Both the position numbers and the translations under genes were made by a program. Below the pieces are notes generated by a model. That model saw only the letters and a list, made by a program, of their open reading frames with translations, did no database searches and was not told where the DNA came from. This document shows positions 6,892-13,100 of a DNA stretch of 15,754 bases, piece by piece. This DNA comes from JAWXCB01 sp034440455. Lineage in GTDB: Bacteria > Bacteroidota > Bacteroidia > Chitinophagales > CAIOSU01. Within the stretch, counting starts at the first letter, position 1. Every line of letters begins with the position of its first letter. The stretch is from positions 1 through 15,754 of the forward strand of contig JAWXCB010000134.1 in the NCBI GenBank assembly GCA_034440455.1. Reading direction: 5' to 3'.

Positions 6892-6984
6892 AGGGTAGTT
6901 CTAAAAATTCTACCACAGACATCCTCTCCTTTTGGAGAGGGATGGGGGTGAGGCGATAAAAAGAGCAATTTTTAGAACTGCCCT
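6892..6984. mobile_element. 93-bp MITE-like element with 18-bp terminal inverted repeats
   Basis: The ends AGGGTAGTTCTAAAAATT (6892-6909) and AATTTTTAGAACTGCCCT (6967-6984) are inverted repeats matching at 17 of 18 positions. The interior carries a hairpin, CCTCTCC (6923-6929) and GGAGAGG (6934-6940) around TTTT, followed by a G-rich tail. No transposase is encoded, as expected for a miniature non-autonomous element. A direct target duplication is not obvious. A TTG codon inside it opens a frame that runs into the downstream regulator gene. Confidence 0.6.
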
Positions 6985-7015
6985 AAATTTTTGGCAATCC
7001 AACTTTCAGGATTCT

Positions 7016-8068
7016 GTGCAAGTAAACTCCTCTTTATTAAAAGGCATTTTTAAATCGTTGTCAAGCAACAATGTTGACACAAGCAAGTATCCTTACATTG
7101 ATACAGAAGCATTGTCTTCGCCAAAAGGGAACCGCGATCCATTTGTTGACGCTACTTTGGTGTTTCGCCTCCTTTCCGACATCAGAAAGGAATATGACTC
7201 TTTAGAATTGTTTTACCCGTTGTTCAGGCATTTGCACGTTTTGGACATCGGTATCTTGGGTCATTACATGTTGTCTTGTAAAAATATTTTCATCGCCTAT
7301 GAACGGCTGGTAGAATATCAATTGTTGTTTTCAAATTTTGTGGAGTTCAAGTATAAAAGGGAGAATGACAGAATCCTCTGGAGCCTGCAGATGCCTTACC
7401 AGATTTATGATGACCGCTACAATATGGAAAGCCTTGCGGAATTTGAACTGTTTTTAAGATTGCGAATTTTAGAAACGCTTTCGGGTGCGCCATTGCTGCC
7501 CCGCCACATTGAGCTTTTTTACAGCAAGAACAACTCAAAAGAGCGCCAGAATTTTTTCGCGTCCAACTTTAATTGCAAAGTCACATTTACGAAACATCAC
7601 AACGTCCTTCATTACACCGCTGGCGACCTGAACCGTGACATCCATTATCAAAACATTACACTCTATAAGAATCTGGCTCTTGTTATGAATAGCCAGATAC
7701 ATGAATTGTATAAGAACAAGACCCAAAAGAACACAATTATTTCCATCATCCTGAATAACAAAGAAAAGTTTCCGACTACCATCCAGTTTGTTGCGCTGAA
7801 GCTGCATATTTCCGTCAGGAAGCTGCAGCAGATTTTAAAAAAGGAAGACACCAATTTTTCAAGAATAATTGGCGAAGTGAAAATCATTTTGGCGATTGAG
7901 TATTTGAATCGCGGAGCAAAAATGAAGGTAATCGCATCGAAGCTGGGCTATCGCGAGCAGGGGTCTTTCACAAGGCAATTCAAACAACTTACAGGAATCA
8001 ACCCCACCGAGTATGTGGATTTGAGCAGCGTTCAAAAGGCTGATATTTTGAGTCAGCTTTCGAATTAG
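7016..8068 (+). CDS. AraC-family transcriptional regulator (Arabinose_bd type)
   Basis: This is a cytoplasmic DNA-binding regulator. From the GTG at 7016 it has 350 residues, with an N-terminal ligand-sensing domain of the OruR/Arabinose_bd kind (about residues 5-200). The AraC double helix-turn-helix follows: first HTH about 254-276 (TTIQFVALKLHISVRKLQQI), second about 303-333 (VIASKLGYREQGSF, FKQLTGINPTEY). The frame stays open back to a TTG at 6932, but that codon lies inside a 93-bp repeat. The GTG has an AGGA 4 nt upstream and gives the usual family length, so I prefer it. No in-frame ATG exists before about residue 85. It is divergent from the copper-enzyme gene and 30 bp ahead of gmd. 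Ligand and targets are unknown. Confidence 0.85.
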   Translation: MQVNSSLLKGIFKSLSSNNVDTSKYPYIDTEALSSPKGNRDPFVDATLVFRLLSDIRKEYDSLELFYPLFRHLHVLDIGILGHYMLSCKNIFIAYERLVEYQLLFSNFVEFKYKRENDRILWSLQMPYQIYDDRYNMESLAEFELFLRLRILETLSGAPLLPRHIELFYSKNNSKERQNFFASNFNCKVTFTKHHNVLHYTAGDLNRDIHYQNITLYKNLALVMNSQIHELYKNKTQKNTIISIILNNKEKFPTTIQFVALKLHISVRKLQQILKKEDTNFSRIIGEVKIILAIEYLNRGAKMKVIASKLGYREQGSFTRQFKQLTGINPTEYVDLSSVQKADILSQLSN

Positions 8069-8098
8069 CCAACAACAGGAGATTCTTAATTTAGCCTA

Positions 8099-9184
8099 AT
8101 GAAAAAAGCCCTCATCACGGGCGTCACCGGGCAGGATGGCGCTTACCTCGCGGAGTTGCTGTTGCAAAAAGGTTATGAAGTGCATGGCATCAAGCGCAGA
8201 AGTTCGCTGTTCAACACCGACCGAATTGACCATCTCTATTTAGACCGCCACGAGCCGAATGTAAAGTTCAAGTTGCACTATGGCGACATGACTGATTCTA
8301 CAAACCTCATTCGCATCGTGCAGGAAGTGCAACCCGATGAAATCTACAACCTTGCAGCGCAGTCGCATGTGAAGGTTTCGTTTGAAACGCCTGAATACAC
8401 CGCAAATGCCGATGCCACCGGAGCGTTGCGTTTGCTCGAAGCAATCCGCATTTTGAAACTCGAAAAGAAAACAAAATTTTATCAGGCATCCACTTCGGAG
8501 TTGTATGGCAAGGTGCAGGAGATTCCACAAAAAGAGACTACGCCTTTTTACCCGCGCAGTCCGTATGCGGCTGCGAAACTTTATGCCTATTGGATTACGG
8601 TGAACTACCGCGAAGCTTATGGCATTTTCGCAAGCAATGGAATTTTATTTAATCACGAAAGTCCGATTCGTGGTGAAACTTTTGTCACAAGAAAAATCAC
8701 ACGCGCGGTAGCAAGAATAAAACTGGGGTTGCAGAAAAATTTGTTTGTCGGCAACCTTGATGCAAGCCGAGATTGGGGACACGCAAAAGATTATGTGCGC
8801 GGCATGTGGTTGATGTTGCAACATAAAGAGCCCGATGATTTTGTGCTTTCCACCAATCGCAGCGTGACGGTGAAAGAATTTATCACGATGGCATTTCGCG
8901 AGGTGGATATTGAAATTGTGTGGAAAGGAAAAGGCGTAAACGAAAAAGGAATTGATAAAGCCACCAAAAAAACATTGGTAGAAATTGACGCGGCTTATTT
9001 CCGCCCCACGGAAGTGGATTATCTGCGCGGAGATTATTCCAAGGCGAAAAAGAAATTAGGATGGAAGCCCGTATTCACATTGGAAGATTTGGTGAAAGAT
9101 ATGGTGCATTCAGATTTGGCGTTGTTCAGCCGCGACAAATATCTGATGGAAGGCGGGCACAAGGTGAAAGCCTTTAACGAGTGA
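8099..9184 (+). CDS. gmd: GDP-mannose 4,6-dehydratase
   Basis: This enzyme converts GDP-D-mannose to GDP-4-keto-6-deoxy-D-mannose, the first step to GDP-L-fucose and other deoxyhexoses for surface glycans. It is an extended short-chain dehydrogenase of 361 residues, a normal length. Visible features are the NADP-binding glycine motif GVTGQDG (8-14), the conserved IKRRSS after the second strand, the catalytic STSE (131-134), and YAAAK with Y156 and K160. The C-terminal substrate-binding half includes RDWGHAKDYV and FRPTEVDYLRGD. It follows the AraC-type gene by 30 bp and runs into fcl through a TGATG junction, so the two biosynthetic genes are surely co-transcribed. An AGGAG lies 17 nt before the ATG, too far for a standard ribosome site. 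Confidence 0.97.
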   Translation: MKKALITGVTGQDGAYLAELLLQKGYEVHGIKRRSSLFNTDRIDHLYLDRHEPNVKFKLHYGDMTDSTNLIRIVQEVQPDEIYNLAAQSHVKVSFETPEYTANADATGALRLLEAIRILKLEKKTKFYQASTSELYGKVQEIPQKETTPFYPRSPYAAAKLYAYWITVNYREAYGIFASNGILFNHESPIRGETFVTRKITRAVARIKLGLQKNLFVGNLDASRDWGHAKDYVRGMWLMLQHKEPDDFVLSTNRSVTVKEFITMAFREVDIEIVWKGKGVNEKGIDKATKKTLVEIDAAYFRPTEVDYLRGDYSKAKKKLGWKPVFTLEDLVKDMVHSDLALFSRDKYLMEGGHKVKAFNE

Positions 9185-10134
9185 TGGATAAGCAATCGAA
9201 AATTTATATCGCAGGGCATCGGGGCATGGTTGGCTCTGCTATTTTGCGCAGGCTTGAACGCGAAGGCTTTTCCAATTTCATTTTAAAAAATTCCGGTGAA
9301 TTAGACCTGCGCAGTCAAACTGCTGTCGCTGATTTTTTCAAAAAAGAAAAGCCGGAATTTGTTTTTCTCGCTGCGGCAAAAGTTGGCGGCATTCAGGCGA
9401 ACAATATTTATCGCGCGGAATTTATTTACGACAACCTGATGATTCAGAACAACGTGGTGCATCATGCTTATGTGAATGGCGTGAAGAAGTTCGCGTTTCT
9501 CGGATCTTCGTGCATCTATCCGAAACTTGCCCCACAGCCGCTGAAAGAAGAATATCTGCTCACTGCCGAATTAGAACAGACTAATGAGCCGTATGCTGTT
9601 GCAAAAATTGCCGGAATCAAAATGTGCCAGGCATATCGGAGTCAGTACGGATGTAATTTCATTTCGCTGATGCCGACAAATCTTTATGGACCGAATGATA
9701 ATTACGATTTAGAAAAATCGCACGTGCTGCCCGCGTTGCTCCGCAAGTTTCATGAGGCGAAAATCAACAACATTTCGCAAGTAACGATTTGGGGCACTGG
9801 TAGTCCGATGCGCGAATTCCTGCATGTGGATGATTTGGCGGCTGCAACATTTTATTTGATGCAGTATTACGACCAGCCGGAAATCGTAAATATCGGCACG
9901 GGTGAAGATGTGACGATTAAAGAACTCGCCTTGCTCATCAAAGAAATCGTTGGCTACAACGGCAATCTTGTTTTTGACTCCTCAAAGCCTGACGGCACTC
10001 CCCGCAAGTTGCTTGATGTTTCAAAGCTGAACAAACTGGGGTGGAAGTATTCTATCGTGCTGAAGGAGGGCATTGCAGCTACTTACAGTGCAATGCTTGC
10101 GCGGCATTATACGAAGAGTACGATGTTTTCTTAA
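9184..10134 (+). CDS. fcl: GDP-L-fucose synthase
   Basis: This bifunctional epimerase-reductase turns GDP-4-keto-6-deoxymannose into GDP-L-fucose using NADPH. The 316-residue protein is an extended SDR with GHRGMVGS near the N-terminus, and LGSSCIYP with catalytic S108 and C110. YAVAK supplies Y137 and K141, and H180 in KSHVLPALLRKF is the second acid-base residue; all match the E. coli enzyme layout. NLYGPNDNYD and REFLHVDDLA are further family motifs. I chose the ATG at 9184, which overlaps the gmd stop as TGATG; a GTG at 9181 would add one residue. Its stop is only 9 bp from the stop of the convergent giant gene, leaving no room for a terminator between them. Confidence 0.96.
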   Translation: MDKQSKIYIAGHRGMVGSAILRRLEREGFSNFILKNSGELDLRSQTAVADFFKKEKPEFVFLAAAKVGGIQANNIYRAEFIYDNLMIQNNVVHHAYVNGVKKFAFLGSSCIYPKLAPQPLKEEYLLTAELEQTNEPYAVAKIAGIKMCQAYRSQYGCNFISLMPTNLYGPNDNYDLEKSHVLPALLRKFHEAKINNISQVTIWGTGSPMREFLHVDDLAAATFYLMQYYDQPEIVNIGTGEDVTIKELALLIKEIVGYNGNLVFDSSKPDGTPRKLLDVSKLNKLGWKYSIVLKEGIAATYSAMLARHYTKSTMFS

Positions 10135-10143
10135 TTCTCTCTC

Positions 10144-13100
10144 TTACTGCTTCGTATATTTTATAACGCGGCTTTCTTCGTTAAACTGGATTCTGAGCAG
10201 GTAAACGCCTTGCGCGAGATGCGACATGTCAAACTTGTATTGGTGAAATCCTTTATCAAGCTGCCCTTGTTGCAGTGAGCCTAAGTTTTGTCCAATGGCA
10301 TTGAAATTTGAAATGCGCAAGTCGCCCTTTGAGGGGGTGATAATATCCAAATGCATTAAATCGCCCATGGGGTTGGGTGAAGGACCAATCACCACCAACT
10401 CGGGATTGAGCGTGATGCAGGTATAGTTGTTCAGCGGGTTTTCATCTTCTTCGCCATTTGGATTTTTCACTTCCATGCAAATAATAAGGTCTTCGCTGCA
10501 ATCATTGATAAGGAAATCTGCATTAAACGGATAAGTGACCTGACGGTTGGAAAAGTTGCCTTCCCAATGTTCCTGAATTGTTCCTCCGTTGGAGTTGGAA
10601 GCGGTGATATCGAAGCTGGCGACATCGCGCGTGCCGACATTCAACACATAAGCGCCCATTTTCAAAAAGTAACTGCAATCAAGATTGAAAATCTTTTCGA
10701 CAATGATTCTGTCAATTCCAATGTCAAGCTTTGCGAGAGAAATATTTAACGGTGCGGTGATGATGTCGGTGCATCCGGCAGCATTCACCACAGTAAGCGT
10801 GATAATCACTGATTCGTCTTGCAAGTAGGTATGCTCCGGGCTTATTTCAATGGAGGTAGCGCCATCGCCAAAATCCCAGAGATAATCAGTGCCGTTTTGT
10901 GATTGGTTGGCGAATGTAACGTCTAAAGGCGCAGCGCCATAATCTGGGGTGAAGGTGAAGGCTGCGGTTGGCGGTGTGAGCACGATGACGGGTTTTGTTG
11001 CGAAATTTTCGCAGCCGTTGCGTGTCTGCACCGTGAGGGTGACATTGTATGTTGCCGCGCTGTCATAAACATGCGCGGGGTTTTGCAAGGTGGAGATGGG
11101 CGACTGGTCGCCAAAATTCCATTGGCGGCTCACGATAATATCACCGCCATTAATAATGGTGCTGTCGGCAAATTGATAAACCTCGTCTTCGCAAACGGAA
11201 GGATTATCAAAATCAACGGTTGGTCTGGCAGTAACGATGATGGTATCTATAACGGTGCGCTCGCATCCGATTGCGTTTGTCACTTTCAGCGAAACGGGAT
11301 AAGTGCCTGATTCGAAATAATTGTAAATGGGATTTTGCTCGGTGGAAAACCCGATGAAGTTGCCGAAATTCCAATACCACGAGATGTTGGAAAAGCCGGG
11401 CGAAGCATCATAGAAATCCGTTGGGTAATCGAAACAAAAATTTCCAACGCCAATTGCCGCGACTAATTCGGAGAAAATTTCAAGCGTATCATACGCGATG
11501 CTGCTGCACCCCGAATCAGTAGTGACTTCGAGGCTGATAGGATAAAAACCTGCTGTAGGAAAATTATGTACAGGGTTGACATTTGCGCTGGCATTGCCCG
11601 CGTCAAACGTCCAATAGTAGTCTGTTACCGTTTGGGCTGAGGGGGCGGTGGATGCAGCAAAAAAGCGAACGATGTCATTGGCGCAGTTCGTTAAATCATT
11701 TGTAAAGCCTGCATCCGGCAGTTGGAGCACCTCGATTGTTTTTGTGATGGATTGCAGGCAGATGCCCGTGTCTTTTACAGTGAGTTTAACATCATAAAAT
11801 CCGGTAGCGGCAAATAAATGCGCGGGGTTTTGAACGGTTTCTTCCGGGCTGTTGTCATCGAAATTCCAGCGCCATGTTCCAACAAGTTGTGGCGTAATGT
11901 CAGTGAAGAAGGTGGAATCATTCAGGCAGGTTCTGTTGAACGAAAAATTCGCATCAGGCGCAATGCCGACTATTTCAACATGCAGCGTATCTGTCATGAT
12001 GCAACGATTTACGTTAGCAGCGGTAACGGAATAATCATCTGTTGTGAATACCGCCAGTTCATCATTCGTAGTTCCGTCATTCCACTGGTATTGCCTTGCA
12101 GACTCTGCGCCAACGGTGAGCGCGATGGTGTTTTTTGCGCATAAGAGCGTATCGGAACCGAGCGTAGCGAACACGCTGAAAGAATCAATCAACACGGTAA
12201 CGGTATCAGACCTGAAGCTGCAATCAATGGTATCTTCTACATACACATAATATTGACCTGCCGAAGCGATTTTATAAAAACTATCCACGCTGCCATCTTG
12301 CCATAAAAAGTCATAGCCATCCAAGGTCAGTTTTGTGTCCCACAGCAGGGTGTCGCCTAAGCAAACGTAAACCGTGTCATCAAACGATACGCTGTTGAAG
12401 CCGCCTTTGATGATTACGGAATCAGACGAAGTGAAGCCGAATCCGTCAGTAACCGTGACTGCAAAAACACCCTGACCGGGAGCAACAATGGTGCGCGTAG
12501 TAGCTCCGGTTGACCATCTATACTGACAAGGTTGCGAGCAACCCTGACAAGCGCCCGCATCAAGTGTTACTCCGCTGCAAAATCCATAAGACAGTTCTCT
12601 ATCCTGCCCCAAGTTGACCGAAGGAAAATATTTCTGCCTGAGATATTCTTCCACTGTTTTACGCGCGTTATTATCAAGGGCGTTATCAAAAATGAACACT
12701 TCAGCAATGCTTCCGTTTAAGAATTGCGTTTGCCCCGCAGAACTTGAGCCGTTGTTCCACGCGCAGCCAAGGGTGATATGTTTGGGCGTGACATAGCTTC
12801 TATCTGCTGTTGCGAGGTCAATCTCGGTCTCCTTCAACTGTCCGTTTATGAAGAGTTGCCACTGTCCTTTAGAATTATCCCACACGGTTGTTAGCATTCT
12901 GAAACATCCATTATTTAACTGGTAGTCATCTCCTTTCGAGAAATTGATTCCATCATTTGCATCTTGAATAATGGACGGAGTAAGCCTGCCGCCTCTTGCT
13001 GCAATACACCAGCCGGGAGCATAATCTAAACTTTGGTTGGGGGTTCCTCTTTTTTGAATGACTCGATATTGCTCAGTAGGACCAGGGATATTGTATGAAG

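Noticed and set aside
6932..7015. Extension of the AraC-family protein to the TTG at 6932
   Set aside because: The TTG and most of the extra 28 codons lie in the MITE-like element. The GTG at 7016 gives the usual length and has an AGGA upstream.
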